The notes under the pieces are model-generated. The model made no database searches. It worked only from the letters and a program-made list of their open reading frames with translations, and was not told the DNA's origin. Both the position numbers and the translations under genes were made by a program. A DNA stretch of 64,000 nt from G051903925 sp051903925 (GTDB lineage: Bacteria > Pseudomonadota > Alphaproteobacteria > Zavarziniales > Zavarziniaceae). This document shows positions 1-10,292 of the stretch, piece after piece. The stretch is taken from positions 2,790,001 to 2,854,000 of the forward strand of contig NZ_CP173678.1 in the NCBI RefSeq assembly GCF_051903925.1. Direction: 5' to 3'. Within the stretch, counting starts at the first letter, position 1. Each line of letters starts with the position of its first letter.

Positions 1-192
1 CAAGGCCGTACCGGCGCGGTCGCCCTCCAGATTGATGTCGACCAGGGCCAGGTCGGGCCTGCGGAACGCCGCCTCGACCATTGCGTCGAGCGCATTGGCG
101 GCAGGGCCGATCACGTCGTGACCGGCATCCTCCAGAGCCGCGGCCATGGCGGCGGCGGTGACGGCCTCATCCTCGACGACCAGGACCTTCAT
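1..192 (-). CDS. Response regulator receiver domain, N-terminal part (runs off the window)
   Basis: The reverse strand from 192 reads MKVLVVEDEAVTAAAM..., followed by a segment with the phospho-acceptor pattern ALVDINLEG. This is the beta1 acidic pair (ED), then the beta3 Asp of a CheY-like receiver. Only about 64 residues are inside the window, so the output domain, if any, is not visible. The start is the only ATG placed just before the beta1 strand. It is divergent from the NTF2-like gene at 385, with about 190 bp of shared upstream DNA. It could be a stand-alone receiver or the front of a larger regulator. Confidence 0.85.
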   Translation of the reverse strand, partial: MKVLVVEDEAVTAAAMAAALEDAGHDVIGPAANALDAMVEAAFRRPDLALVDINLEGDRAGTAL

Positions 193-310
193 GATACCCG
201 TCAGCAGTAGCGGAGATGGTACCGACCCCATCCTAGTGCGCGCTCCGGCAAAGGGAAACTGCGTAGGCCGAAGTTTGGCAGGCGAAATTCTGGTGAACGG
301 TGTTATCGCC

Positions 311-325
311 TTGAACGGCGTTCAA
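311..325. promoter_or_regulatory. Short dyad TTGAAC-N3-GTTCAA in a divergent intergenic region
   Basis: A perfect 6-bp inverted repeat with a 3-bp spacer lies between the divergent response regulator (start 192) and the NTF2-like gene (start 385), about 60 bp upstream of the latter. Position and symmetry fit an operator for a dimeric repressor, but no regulator can be named and a chance palindrome of this length is possible. Confidence 0.25.
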
Positions 326-384
326 CTGGTGTGGGGTTCCGGGATAGGATGCGCTGTCCATGCGGGAATGAGAGGGGATTTGCC

Positions 385-774
385 ATGGCTGAGGGAACGC
401 TGGCACACGGCCGGACAGACCAGATCGATGCCGTGCGCGTTGTGGTGCAGGGCTATTTCGAATCGCTCTATCACAGCGATACCGCCAAGGCGGAGGCCGC
501 CTTTCACAAGGACGCCGCGATTGTCGGCTACCTGGACGGCAAGTTCGCCTGGATGACGATGCCGATCTTCCTGGACTTCCTGCGCAAGACGCCGGCCCCG
601 GCCCAGCATGGTGAAGCCTATGACATGGAGATCGTCTCCATCCAGGTGACGGACGTGACGGCGGTGGTGGTGACGCGCGACCTCTACCTGGGCCGCATCT
701 TCACCGACACGCTGAGCCTGCTGCGCCAGCCCGATGGCGCGTGGCTGATCATCAACAAGCTGTTCCGGCACTGA
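385..774 (+). CDS. NTF2-like (SnoaL / lumazine-binding-like) small protein
   Basis: A 129-residue protein with the shape of a putative lumazine-binding / NTF2-like domain. An N-terminal helix region (AVRVVVQGYFESLYHSD) is followed by KAEAAFHKDAAIVGY and then alternating beta strands ending in GAWLIINKLF. Members of this fold are ketosteroid-isomerase-like pocket proteins, many without known reaction, and no catalytic residue can be assigned here. The ATG at 385 is chosen over an upstream in-frame ATG because GAGAGGGGA precedes it at good distance and the domain begins directly after it. It is monocistronic and followed by a strong hairpin. Function unknown. Confidence 0.75.
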   Translation: MAEGTLAHGRTDQIDAVRVVVQGYFESLYHSDTAKAEAAFHKDAAIVGYLDGKFAWMTMPIFLDFLRKTPAPAQHGEAYDMEIVSIQVTDVTAVVVTRDLYLGRIFTDTLSLLRQPDGAWLIINKLFRH

Positions 775-790
775 GGCCTGCGCTGTCGGA

Positions 791-820
791 GGATGGGCCG
801 CCGGCGCTGGCGGCCCATCC
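791..820. terminator. Bidirectional hairpin terminator candidate
   Basis: Perfect 12-bp stem (GGATGGGCCGCC pairing with GGCGGCCCATCC) with a 6-nt loop. It lies between the convergent ends of the NTF2-like gene (774) and the acyl-CoA ligase (872). There is only a weak T-rich tail, so termination efficiency is uncertain. Confidence 0.6.
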
Positions 821-871
821 CTCGCGGCTTGGGCTTGTGTCGTCATCCTGCATGGAAGCGGCGCAGGAGCA

Positions 872-2416
872 CTAGTCGGCGTAGGTGAGGCGCAGCTCGC
901 GTTTCAGCAGCTTGCCGGCCGTGTTGCGCGGCAGGGTGTCGGCGAAGAAGATCCGCTTGGGCAGCTTGAACGGGGCCAGGGTCGCCCGGGCATGGTCGAC
1001 CAGGGCGGTCTCATCGACCGTCTGGCCCGGCTTCAGCACGACGACGGCGGTGACCGCCTCCACCCATTTGGGGTCGCTGAGGCCGATCACCGCCACTTCC
1101 GACACGGCGGGATGGGTGAACAGCGCCTCCTCCACCTCGCGCGAGGCGACGAGCACGCCACCCGTCTTGATGACGTCCTTGATGCGGTCGACGATGTAGA
1201 GGTAGCCCGCCTCGTCCATCACGCCCACATCGCCGGAATGGAACCAGCCGCCGGCGAAGGATTCGGCCGTCTCCTTCTCCTTGTCCCAATAGCCGAGCAG
1301 GAGCTGGGGCGAGCGGTGGATGATCTCCCCCTGCACGCCGGGGGGGACGTCGTTCATGTACTCGTCCACCACGCGGGTTTCGACATTGAGGACGGGGCGG
1401 CCGGCCGATGCGGGGCGCTCGTCATGCTCCTCCGGCCGCAGCACGGTCGCCAGGGGCGAGATCTCGGACTGGCCATAGCAGTTGTAGGCCCCGGCCCCGG
1501 GCAGGCGCTGGCGCAGTTCCTGGAGCACCGGCACCGGCATGATCGAGGCGCCGTAGTAGAGGTTCTTGAGCGTCGTCAGGTTGCGCCGGTCGAAATCGGG
1601 ATGGCGCAGCAGGCTGATCCACACGGTGGGCGGCGCAAAGAACGAGGTGATCTCCTCCTCCTCGATCAGGCGCAGGACCGTCGCCGGCTCCGGCGCCTGG
1701 AGCAGGATCGTGCCGGCGCCCACCAGCAGCTGGGGCATGGTGAAGACGTGCATCTGGGCCGAGTGGTACAGCGGCAGCGCGGCCAGGGCCTTGTCATGGA
1801 TCGAGAAGTCGAGCTCGTGGATGCAGCTCATGTATTCCGCGATCAGGGCGCGGTGGGTCAGCATCGCCCCCTTGGGTGCTGCCGTCGTGCCGGAGGTGTA
1901 GAGGATCTGGGCGAGGTCGTTCTCCGTGACGGCCGGCTCCTCGAAATCCTCTCCCCCGGTGCCCTGCGCCACGGCCAGGATGTCGATGTCACCGCCTGCG
2001 CCCTCGAAGTGACCGTAGAAGGCCGGCACGCCTTCCGCCTTCACCTGGGACAGGTTGGCATCAAGGCTGGCATCGGTGAGGACAAGGCGCGAGCCCGACT
2101 GCGCCACGATATAGGCCAGTTCCGGCGCGGTCAGCGCGTAGTTGGCGGGCACATGGACCATGCCCGCGCGCGTGATGCCGGCCCAGGCGATGAGGTAGGC
2201 GTCCGAATTCTTGCCATAGGCGGCCACACGGTCGCCCGGCTTCAGCCCCAGGGCGCGCAGCGCCGTCGCCACGCGGCTGGCCGCCTGGTCCAGGGTCACA
2301 TAGGTCCATTGCCGGCCTTCATAGCGCAGGGCGGGCCGGTCACGATGGCGCCGTGCCGCGCGCCGCAGCGCGTCGCCGATCGTGTCGCGCCGTGCTTCCG
2401 CTCCCAAAGCCGTCAT
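872..2416 (-). CDS. Acyl-CoA synthetase (AMP-forming), FadD-like
   Basis: A 514-residue ANL-superfamily adenylating enzyme. It activates a carboxylic acid (probably a fatty or aryl acid) with ATP to the acyl-AMP and then the CoA thioester. Visible motifs in order: the P-loop ILYTSGTTAAPKGAMLTH near residues 171-188, the YNCYGQSE adenine-binding motif, GGWFHSGDVG, the hinge DRIKDVIKTGG, and the C-terminal PRNTAGKLLKRELR with the catalytic Lys. Start: the ATG at 2416 has AGGGGGA upstream; the open frame continues further but without family similarity. It is divergent from the GST gene at 2546. The substrate cannot be told from sequence; long-chain or medium-chain acyl are the usual guesses. Confidence 0.9.
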   Translation of the reverse strand: MTALGAEARRDTIGDALRRAARRHRDRPALRYEGRQWTYVTLDQAASRVATALRALGLKPGDRVAAYGKNSDAYLIAWAGITRAGMVHVPANYALTAPELAYIVAQSGSRLVLTDASLDANLSQVKAEGVPAFYGHFEGAGGDIDILAVAQGTGGEDFEEPAVTENDLAQILYTSGTTAAPKGAMLTHRALIAEYMSCIHELDFSIHDKALAALPLYHSAQMHVFTMPQLLVGAGTILLQAPEPATVLRLIEEEEITSFFAPPTVWISLLRHPDFDRRNLTTLKNLYYGASIMPVPVLQELRQRLPGAGAYNCYGQSEISPLATVLRPEEHDERPASAGRPVLNVETRVVDEYMNDVPPGVQGEIIHRSPQLLLGYWDKEKETAESFAGGWFHSGDVGVMDEAGYLYIVDRIKDVIKTGGVLVASREVEEALFTHPAVSEVAVIGLSDPKWVEAVTAVVVLKPGQTVDETALVDHARATLAPFKLPKRIFFADTLPRNTAGKLLKRELRLTYAD

Positions 2417-2545
2417 GCCCTGTTCCCCCTGTTTCGCGTGTTCGATATCCGCGTTCGGCCGCACCATAGCAGCCTGTCGCGCATCATGGCATCCGGCGCT
2501 ATGGTGCCGCCGACGCCCGGGTGGCCGGGCAGGGGGGAGCAGCCC

Positions 2546-3235
2546 ATGATCGACCTCTACTATTGGCCGACGCCCAACGGCTGGAAGATCACGATCATGC
2601 TGGAGGAGACGGGCCTCCCCTATCGCATCCGGCCGGTGAACATCGGCCGCGGCGAGCAGTTCAAGCCCGATTTCCTGGCCATCAGCCCCAATAACCGCAT
2701 GCCGGCCATCGTCGACCATGATCCCCCCGGTGGCGGCGACGCGGTCAGCGTGTTCGAATCGGGTGCCATCCTGCAGTACCTGGGCAACCGCACGGGCCAG
2801 TTCTATCCCGCCGGACTGCGCGCCCGGGTCGAGGTGGAGCAATGGCTGTTCTGGCAGATGGGCGGCCTGGGGCCCATGGCGGGCCAGGCGCATCACTTCC
2901 GGAACTATGCGCCCGAGAAGATCCCCTATGGCATCGAGCGCTACACGAACGAGGTCAACCGCCTCTATGGCGTCATGGACACGCGCCTGGCCGACCGCCC
3001 CTATCTCGCCGGCGACTACTCGATCGCCGACATGGCGTGCTTTCCCTGGATCGTGCCCCACCGCAACCAGGGCCAGGACCTGGACGAGTTTCCCAACCTG
3101 AAGCGCTGGTTCGAACTGGTGGAGGGACGCGACGCCGTGCGCCGCGCGCTGGCCGTGGGCGCTGAGCTCAAGACCACGACAGGCCTGGACGAGGAAGCGA
3201 AGAAGGTCCTGTTCGGCCAGCGCGCACGCGCCTGA
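2546..3235 (+). CDS. Glutathione S-transferase family protein, YfcG/YghU-like
   Basis: A 229-residue cytosolic GST with a thioredoxin-like N-terminal domain opening MIDLYYWPTPNGWKITIMLEE. The TPNGxK signature is typical of Nu-class (YfcG/Ure2p-like) enzymes that act as glutathione-dependent disulfide reductases. NNRMPAIVDHD supplies the cis-Pro and FESGAILQYL the glutathione gamma-Glu contact. The helical C-terminal domain ends near YSIADMACFPWI. AGGGGGGAG precedes the ATG. It is divergent from the acyl-CoA synthetase; its physiological substrate is unknown. Confidence 0.9.
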   Translation: MIDLYYWPTPNGWKITIMLEETGLPYRIRPVNIGRGEQFKPDFLAISPNNRMPAIVDHDPPGGGDAVSVFESGAILQYLGNRTGQFYPAGLRARVEVEQWLFWQMGGLGPMAGQAHHFRNYAPEKIPYGIERYTNEVNRLYGVMDTRLADRPYLAGDYSIADMACFPWIVPHRNQGQDLDEFPNLKRWFELVEGRDAVRRALAVGAELKTTTGLDEEAKKVLFGQRARA

Positions 3236-3403
3236 TGACAGGCCGTGCGACGCCCTGTCGCAGTCGGGGATTGCTCCTGTAACGGGCATCACAAGCCGCG
3301 TTAACCCTGCTTTTACAGGGCAGGCGCGATCCTATCTCCCAGACAAGGACGGCCGGACAGAACGCTCCAGCCGACGCCGAAACCGGCATCAGGGAGAATT
3401 CCG

Positions 3404-3676
3404 ATGGCTCAGATCGACAGCGTGCAGGCCTATGAAACCGCAGCCGCCCAGGGCGATATCGAGGCGTGCGTCGAGCTGGGGCTCAGCTACGCCACCGGCC
3501 GCGGTGTTGAGCGCGACTATGTGATCGCGCACAAGTGGCTGAACGTGGCGGCGACTAAGGGCGATGCCGAGGCCCGCCAGCTGCGCGCCGAACTGGCCCA
3601 CGACATGACCGCCGCGGACGTGCGCGAGGCCCAGCGCCTGGCCCGCGAATGGCTGGCCTCCACCACCCTGCACTAA
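3404..3676 (+). CDS. Small Sel1-repeat protein
   Basis: A 90-residue protein with one clear Sel1/TPR-like unit: ACVELGLSYATGRGVERDYV followed by AHKWLNVAATKGDAEA. Sel1 repeats form alpha-alpha hairpins for protein-protein contacts. No signal peptide or membrane segment, so probably a cytoplasmic adaptor. AGGGAGAA lies just upstream of the ATG. The final helix, AQRLAREWL, resembles the C-terminus of many short alphaproteobacterial Sel1 proteins. Partner unknown. Confidence 0.8.
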   Translation: MAQIDSVQAYETAAAQGDIEACVELGLSYATGRGVERDYVIAHKWLNVAATKGDAEARQLRAELAHDMTAADVREAQRLAREWLASTTLH

Positions 3677-3746
3677 GCATTGCCGGTGGCGGCCCACACC
3701 GCCGTGTGACTCGCTCTGCCTGACTGCGAACAACGTCGACCAAGGC

Positions 3747-4250
3747 ATGGACTATCGGTGGACCTGCGCCTGTTGCGGCGAGACGTTCGACACGATGCCC
3801 CTCGACGTCGGCTGCCGCTATCCCGGCACGCTCCTGAAAGTGCCGGAGGGAGAGCGCGAGGCGCGCGCCCGCGGCAATTCCGACTTCTATGAGGTCGACG
3901 AGCACTTTTTCGTCCGCGGGGTGGTCGAGGTCCCGATCATCGGACTGGACGAGACGTTCTGCTGGGGCGTCTGGACCTCCCTCGCCGAGGCGAACTATCA
4001 CCGCTTTCGCGCGCTCTGGCATCTGGAAGAGCCTCCGTCGGACGAGCCGTCCGCCTTTGGCTGGTTGGACAACTGGCTGCCCGGCTATCCCCCGCCGCTC
4101 GAGATCAAGTGCAGGGTGACGCTGCGGCCTGGCAACCAGCGCCCGTCGATCCTGCTGGAGCCGACCGACTATCCGCTTGCGGTCGAGCAGCACCGCGGCA
4201 TCGATCTCGACCGGGTCAAGGCCATCAATGCCCGCGTGAACCGTCACTAG
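3747..4250 (+). CDS. DUF2199 domain protein
   Basis: A 167-residue protein whose N-terminus carries a CxxC pair (WTCACCGETFD), likely a small metal-binding knuckle. It is followed by the DUF2199 pattern DEHFFVRGVVEVPI...FCWGVWTSL and an aromatic-rich central part (FGWLDNWLPGYPPPLEIKCRV). No enzymatic activity is established for the family. The ATG at 3747 has AAGG just upstream. No membrane segment. It is followed by an inverted-repeat element and then convergent fusA. Confidence 0.8.
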   Translation: MDYRWTCACCGETFDTMPLDVGCRYPGTLLKVPEGEREARARGNSDFYEVDEHFFVRGVVEVPIIGLDETFCWGVWTSLAEANYHRFRALWHLEEPPSDEPSAFGWLDNWLPGYPPPLEIKCRVTLRPGNQRPSILLEPTDYPLAVEQHRGIDLDRVKAINARVNRH

Positions 4251-4322
4251 GGCGCCCAACGTGGCCCGGCGCAGGTGCGCATCGGGCACATACATCGTTC
4301 CGGAGTCAGCGGCATCCAGGCT

Positions 4323-4432
4323 CCACCTCATCCTGTGGAGCGTCGAGGACGCGTCTCGAAGGATGGGCCCGTGGTGCGCCAGCTGCCCATCCGTCGAGGC
4401 TTCGCTTCGCTCCGCACCTCGGGATGAGGTGG
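4323..4432. repeat. Composite inverted repeat (REP/MITE-like), copy 1
   Basis: An outer perfect 11-bp inverted repeat, CCACCTCATCC at 4323-4333 and GGATGAGGTGG at 4422-4432, encloses an inner 8-bp pair, GGATGGGC at 4361-4368 and GCCCATCC at 4385-4392. It is non-coding and lies between convergent genes. The motif resembles palindromic elements scattered between alphaproteobacterial genes; there is no transposase inside. Confidence 0.65.
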
Positions 4433-4504
4433 TCGCTGGGGACCAGCGCAAATGCTGGCTGGAGTCGTCACCCGCAGAGAGCCACTGCGTTCCCCCCAAC
4501 CCAA

Positions 4505-4536
4505 ACGAAAACGGCGCCACCCGGGGGTGGCGCCGT
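4505..4536 (-). terminator. Rho-independent terminator of fusA
   Basis: An 11-bp perfect stem (4511-4521 with 4526-4536, a GGCGCC-centred arm) with a 4-nt loop. It is followed on the minus strand by TTTTCGTTT, and sits 24 bp beyond the fusA stop codon. This is the textbook shape of an intrinsic terminator. Confidence 0.85.
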
Positions 4537-4559
4537 CGTCGTTTGTAGCGTGTTGCCGA

Positions 4560-6674
<2,115 letters not shown>

Positions 6675-6895
6675 CGCGCTCTCCTGGTGAGCTTTTGTGC
6701 GTACTGGGGAATACGGGATATCGAATGACACACGGGCGGCCAAGCCATTCCGGCCGCCGCCCGCACTGACGCACTATATGCCGGGCCGGCCGGCGAATTT
6801 CCAGCGGAAATTCCCGTGGTGGACCTGGGCGGGCCATGCCGACGCGGCGCGGCGGCGCCGCGGCTGGTCAGGGATCGACCAAGTAAGCCCCGACC

Positions 6896-6930
6896 CGCCC
6901 CGGCCGGCCGCAAGGGGGCCGGCCGGGGCG
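6896..6930. terminator. Strong 14-bp hairpin after the XRE regulator
   Basis: Perfect 14-bp stem (6896-6909 with 6917-6930, all G/C) with a 7-nt loop, beginning 17 bp past the stop codon of the minus-strand regulator. There is no T-run on either side, so it may stabilise the 3' end or act with Rho rather than as a classic intrinsic terminator. Confidence 0.6.
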
Positions 6931-6946
6931 AGTGACGGGAGCTTGC

Positions 6947-7471
6947 TCAATCCTCGAGCGGCTTGCGTCCGGCGCTGCGGCCCAGGGCCGAGACGAGGGC
7001 CGTCAGGCTGGTGCGCTGGTCCTGCGGCAGGTCGCGGATCGCCCGTGCCAGGACCAGGACGGACCGCTCGGCCCGCGCGTCCTCGACCGGCTTCACCGGG
7101 CCATCGCCCAGGCCGTCGAAGAAGAAGGAGATGGGCACGTCGAGCACGCTCGCGACCTCGTACAGGACGGAAGCGGAGAGACGGTTGGCGCCGCGCTCGT
7201 ACTTCTGCACCTGCTGGAAGGTCAGGCCGATCTTCTCAGCCAGGGCGCTCTGCGACATGCCGAGCCCCAGGCGGCGCTCGCGCAGGCGCTGGCCGACATG
7301 GACGTCGACCGCCTTGGGACCGTCGACGCTGACCGAGCGGCGCTGGCGGCGGCGCTTGGGTGCCGGAGCCGCTTCGACGGCGGCAGCCTCGGGCCGCGCG
7401 ACGGGACGTCCGACGGCGCGGCGCTTTGCCGGTTCGGCCTGCTTGGCGGGTCGTCCACGCGTAGCGGGCAT
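6947..7471 (-). CDS. XRE-family transcriptional regulator
   Basis: A 174-residue DNA-binding protein. The first ~60 residues are a low-complexity Arg/Pro/Ala tail (GRPAKQAEPAKRRAVGRP, AT-hook-like). A Cro/C1-type helix-turn-helix follows: VGQRLRERRLGLGMSQ, ALAEKIGLTFQQVQKYERG, then ANRLSASVLYEVASVLDVP and SFFFDGLG. A C-terminal helical segment probably dimerises. Start ATG at 7471 has CAGGAGATAC upstream. This architecture is common in Rhizobiales/Rhodospirillales regulators. Its target cannot be deduced; the long non-coding region upstream (7472-8111) could hold its own operator. Confidence 0.88.
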   Translation of the reverse strand: MPATRGRPAKQAEPAKRRAVGRPVARPEAAAVEAAPAPKRRRQRRSVSVDGPKAVDVHVGQRLRERRLGLGMSQSALAEKIGLTFQQVQKYERGANRLSASVLYEVASVLDVPISFFFDGLGDGPVKPVEDARAERSVLVLARAIRDLPQDQRTSLTALVSALGRSAGRKPLED

Positions 7472-8111
7472 TTGTATCTCCTGAGTGAGTTGAATCGCGC
7501 GAAATATGTAGTCCAATTCAGGCGCACGTCCAGACGCGATGTGACGCGGCTGTCAATTCACCTGGAAAATCGATCAGTACATTGTTCTAACCGATGCAGA
7601 ACCGGAGCTCGACCCTGGCAAACCGTGATCAAACTGGCCGATCGGTCTTGTACGGATCATGCCAAGACGCTGTCAGGTTTTGTCACCTTGCGCCGTCAAG
7701 CTTACGGATTACTGCAGTCAATCATGAACAATGAAGAGCGAATGCTGGTTAACGCCAATGTTCTTGCGACATTCAACAATCAAGGGGGCGAATGAGTTCA
7801 CCACGGCAGAATTGACCGACTGTTCAATCATTGCGGGCCTCTGCTGCTCGGGCTTGGCGCATATGGTGCGCGACTTGCTGCAACTTGACCGGGTTGCCCA
7901 CAAAGCGGCTGTTGAAACCTAGGGAAATCCCTAGGGCTCGGCAATTCGCGTAATATCCGTGCGGACTTAGCGTGGCTCACGCAATGCCAGGAACCCCCAC
8001 GGGCCGCTACCTGACGCTTTGTTGCGTCCGAGCGGCGGCGATTCGTGGTTAAGGCCGTGGGCGGGGTGATCGCGGGATGGCCGACACCCGCGAATCGGGC
8101 ACCCTGGTTGC
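7472..8111. other. Non-coding stretch of 640 bp
   Basis: No convincing gene. The middle part (about 7640-7800) is less GC-rich than the surroundings and has only tiny ORFs without a Shine-Dalgarno sequence. The notable structure is the 18-bp palindrome at 7918-7935 and a TAATAT element after it, listed separately. The left side should contain the promoter of the minus-strand XRE gene and the right side that of the SDR. Confidence 0.5.
7918..7956 (+). promoter_or_regulatory. 18-bp palindrome CCTAGGG-AAAT-CCCTAGG plus -10-like TAATAT
   Basis: CCTAGGG at 7918-7924 and CCCTAGG at 7929-7935 form a perfect 7-bp dyad around AAAT. TAATAT (7951-7956) begins 15 bp after the dyad, so the palindrome covers the -35 position, as expected for an activator site. 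The shape suits a LuxR/NarL-type HTH dimer, but no regulator can be named. The SDR gene starts 155 bp downstream. The 9-bp left part (CTAGGGAAA) recurs at 41042-41050, upstream of the histidine kinase. Confidence 0.4.
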
Positions 8112-8954
8112 ATGATCGATGGACAGCTATGCGTTATCACCGGGGCTTCGGCGGGCATCGGCGCCGCCACGGCGCTGGGATTGGCGGCGCAGGGCGCTCG
8201 CCTCGTGCTCGTGGCACGGCGGATCGAGCGCCTGAACAGCGTGGCGGAGCAGTGCCGCCGGGCGGGCGCAGGCCGGGTCGATGTTCTTCAGGCGGATCTC
8301 TCGACCTTGGCGGGCATGACCCTTGCTGGCCGGCATCTGTCGGAACGCCATGCCAGGATCGATGTGCTCGTGAACAATGCGGGCGGGGCGTTCGAGCGGC
8401 GGCAGGAGACGCCGGATGGACTGGAGCGCACGTTCGCCCTGAACCACATGGCCTATTTCGTGGTGACTCGGCTGCTGGAGGTCCCGCTGAAGGCGGCGCA
8501 GGGGCGAGTCGTCGTCGTGGCGTCGGAAGCCCATCGCGGTCCACAGGTGGCGCTGGACGATCTCCAGCTGCGCCGCGCCTATTCCCCCGTCCGCGCCTAC
8601 CAGCAGTCGAAGCTGGCCAACATCCTGTTCGCACGGGAACTGGCCCGGCGCTGGCGCGCGGACGGGGTCTGCGTGAACGCGCTGCACCCCGGCTTCGTCA
8701 ACTCGGAATTCGCGTCCAACAATTCGGGTCCGCTGGGCCTTCTGTTCCGAAGCCTTAAGGTTTTCGGTCTAGACCCGAAGCGCGGCGCCCGCACGAGCAT
8801 CCACCTGGCCACGTCGCCCGACATGGCGGGGCGGACCGGCGGCTACTACGCGAAGGCGCGGCCCCTGCGGCCCAGTCTACAGGCCGAGGACGGCGCGGCA
8901 GGAGAACATTTGTGGCACCGCAGCGAAGAGATTGCGCAAGCGGCCACGGTATAG
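8112..8954 (+). CDS. Short-chain dehydrogenase/reductase (retinol-dehydrogenase-like)
   Basis: A 280-residue classical SDR with the NAD(P)-binding TGASAGIG near residue 10, NNAG at about residue 92, the catalytic Ser in VVVVASEAHRG, and the YxxxK pair in AYQQSKLAN. HPGFVNSEF follows the active site. The Arg-rich segment after beta2 (VARRIERL) favours NADP(H). Substrate unknown; related proteins reduce aldehydes or ketones, including retinal-like compounds. The start at 8112 lacks a good Shine-Dalgarno, but the first strand begins right after it. The C-terminal tail (YYAKARPLRPSLQAEDG) is typical of the RDH-like group. Confidence 0.85.
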   Translation: MIDGQLCVITGASAGIGAATALGLAAQGARLVLVARRIERLNSVAEQCRRAGAGRVDVLQADLSTLAGMTLAGRHLSERHARIDVLVNNAGGAFERRQETPDGLERTFALNHMAYFVVTRLLEVPLKAAQGRVVVVASEAHRGPQVALDDLQLRRAYSPVRAYQQSKLANILFARELARRWRADGVCVNALHPGFVNSEFASNNSGPLGLLFRSLKVFGLDPKRGARTSIHLATSPDMAGRTGGYYAKARPLRPSLQAEDGAAGEHLWHRSEEIAQAATV

Positions 8955-9139
8955 GTAGAGTTCTCTCCGTCAGGGGTCATCCATTACCCGAGGGGCGCCG
9001 GAACCGGGGAATTCCGGCATTTTTGGGCGGAGGCACACGGCATTTGAAGCGTCCCGACGGGCGTGCCAAGTCATCGGCGTGCGCGGCCGGGCACTACAGA
9101 GAGCATACCGACCAGTAGGTCACCATCGAAGGGGAGCCG

Positions 9140-10111
9140 ATGATGAACCGCACAAGGCCGGCGTGGGTGGCCGCGTTCGTGTTTGTGTTTCTTGGATTGT
9201 TTTCGGGGCAGGCGTTTGCGATCGAGTGTGTGCCCTATGCCAGGGACCGCTCGGGCATCATGATCCGGGGCGATGCCTGGACGTGGTGGGCCAGTGCCCA
9301 GGGAACCTATCGCCAGGGTCGCCGGCCCGAACCGGGCGCCGTGATGGTGTTCCGGCGTCATGGTGGGATGCGCCGTGGCCATGTCGCGGTGGTGCGCCAG
9401 ATCATCGACAGCCGCACGGTTTCGATCGATCACGCCAACTGGGCGCCGGCCCGCAGCGGGCTGAAGGGGGCCATCGCCCGCAATGTCCGCGTGATCGACA
9501 CCAGTGCGCGCAATGACTGGTCCTCGGTTCGTGTGTGGTATGCCCCGACCGGCTCGTTCGGCATCCGCAACTATCCTGTCTATGGCTTCATCTATCCCGA
9601 CAGCGCGGCGATCCGGCGTGCCCCGCGTCCCGAGCGTGACCTGAACCGCGACGTCGACATGCGCATGGCGGCCCTGGAAGACGCGGGCTCCGCCTCCGGC
9701 AGCACCGACTTCGCCGATCGCCTCGTCCCGGCCAGCCGCCTGCGCCTGAGCAATGCGACCATCCTGCCCCGCGCCAAGCCCGGCCAGGCCGATACGGCGG
9801 TGGAGACGGTGGCCCTGCGGACCACGGGCAGCAGCACCGCCCCGCGGCCCCGGGCGCGGCCGCAGAGCGTCGCCGCGGCTGCCACGGGCCTGCGCCCCGC
9901 TGCCGCGCCGCGCGGCGTGATCTCGAACCAGGACGACGCCGCGGCTGTGCGGCTCATGGCACCCGTGCCGGACGGCCTGCTGTCGGGGGGCCTGACCGCC
10001 GACGAACTGCCTGTCGTGCCCCGGGTCCGGCCCGCGGGCCTGGAGGGTGCCGCCCTGACGCCGACCGGCCCGGCCGCACCGCTGCCGCGCGCCCGGCCCG
10101 GGCAGGGCTGA
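9140..10111 (+). CDS. Exported CHAP-domain protein with Pro/Arg-rich tail
   Basis: A 323-residue protein with a signal peptide (residues 1-27, cleavage after AFA). The CHAP (NlpC/P60-like) domain has Cys30 in ECVPYAR, His81 in RGHVAVV, and His98/Asn100 in IDHANW, an intact Cys-His-polar triad for amide-bond hydrolysis in peptidoglycan. The domain ends near VYGFIYP at about residue 150. The remaining 170 residues are low-complexity Ala/Pro/Arg with repeated PRARP-like motifs, probably a flexible tail. GGGGAG precedes the ATG. It is co-directional with the TonB-like gene 180 bp downstream. Likely a periplasmic cell-wall hydrolase. Confidence 0.85.
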   Translation: MMNRTRPAWVAAFVFVFLGLFSGQAFAIECVPYARDRSGIMIRGDAWTWWASAQGTYRQGRRPEPGAVMVFRRHGGMRRGHVAVVRQIIDSRTVSIDHANWAPARSGLKGAIARNVRVIDTSARNDWSSVRVWYAPTGSFGIRNYPVYGFIYPDSAAIRRAPRPERDLNRDVDMRMAALEDAGSASGSTDFADRLVPASRLRLSNATILPRAKPGQADTAVETVALRTTGSSTAPRPRARPQSVAAAATGLRPAAAPRGVISNQDDAAAVRLMAPVPDGLLSGGLTADELPVVPRVRPAGLEGAALTPTGPAAPLPRARPGQG

Positions 10112-10292
10112 GCGCCGACCTCTCCCGCAGGGCCGCACCGTCGGCCCTTCGGCACCCCTTCACGGCCTCGCGGCGACCTGCTGCGGGGCCGTTTTCATTC
10201 CAGACTGGCCATTCAAAATCGGCTGATGCAAAAGGCCCTCTTCGCAACCCCCAACACTGTTCGCTAGGATGGGGGAAAGCACAGGAGGAAGC

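Noticed and set aside
314..340. GGAAC ... CGTT on the minus strand as a general-stress (EcfG) promoter of the response regulator
   Set aside because: The spacer is 18 bp rather than 16-17 and the site is 120 bp from the gene; it overlaps the dyad and may be chance.
4323..4432. Hairpins of the inverted repeats as tRNA or riboswitch structures
   Set aside because: No T-loop, anticodon arm or known aptamer motif; arms are simple nested palindromes.
7724..7795. A 23-codon ORF in the non-coding stretch
   Set aside because: No Shine-Dalgarno, too short, no sign of conservation visible.
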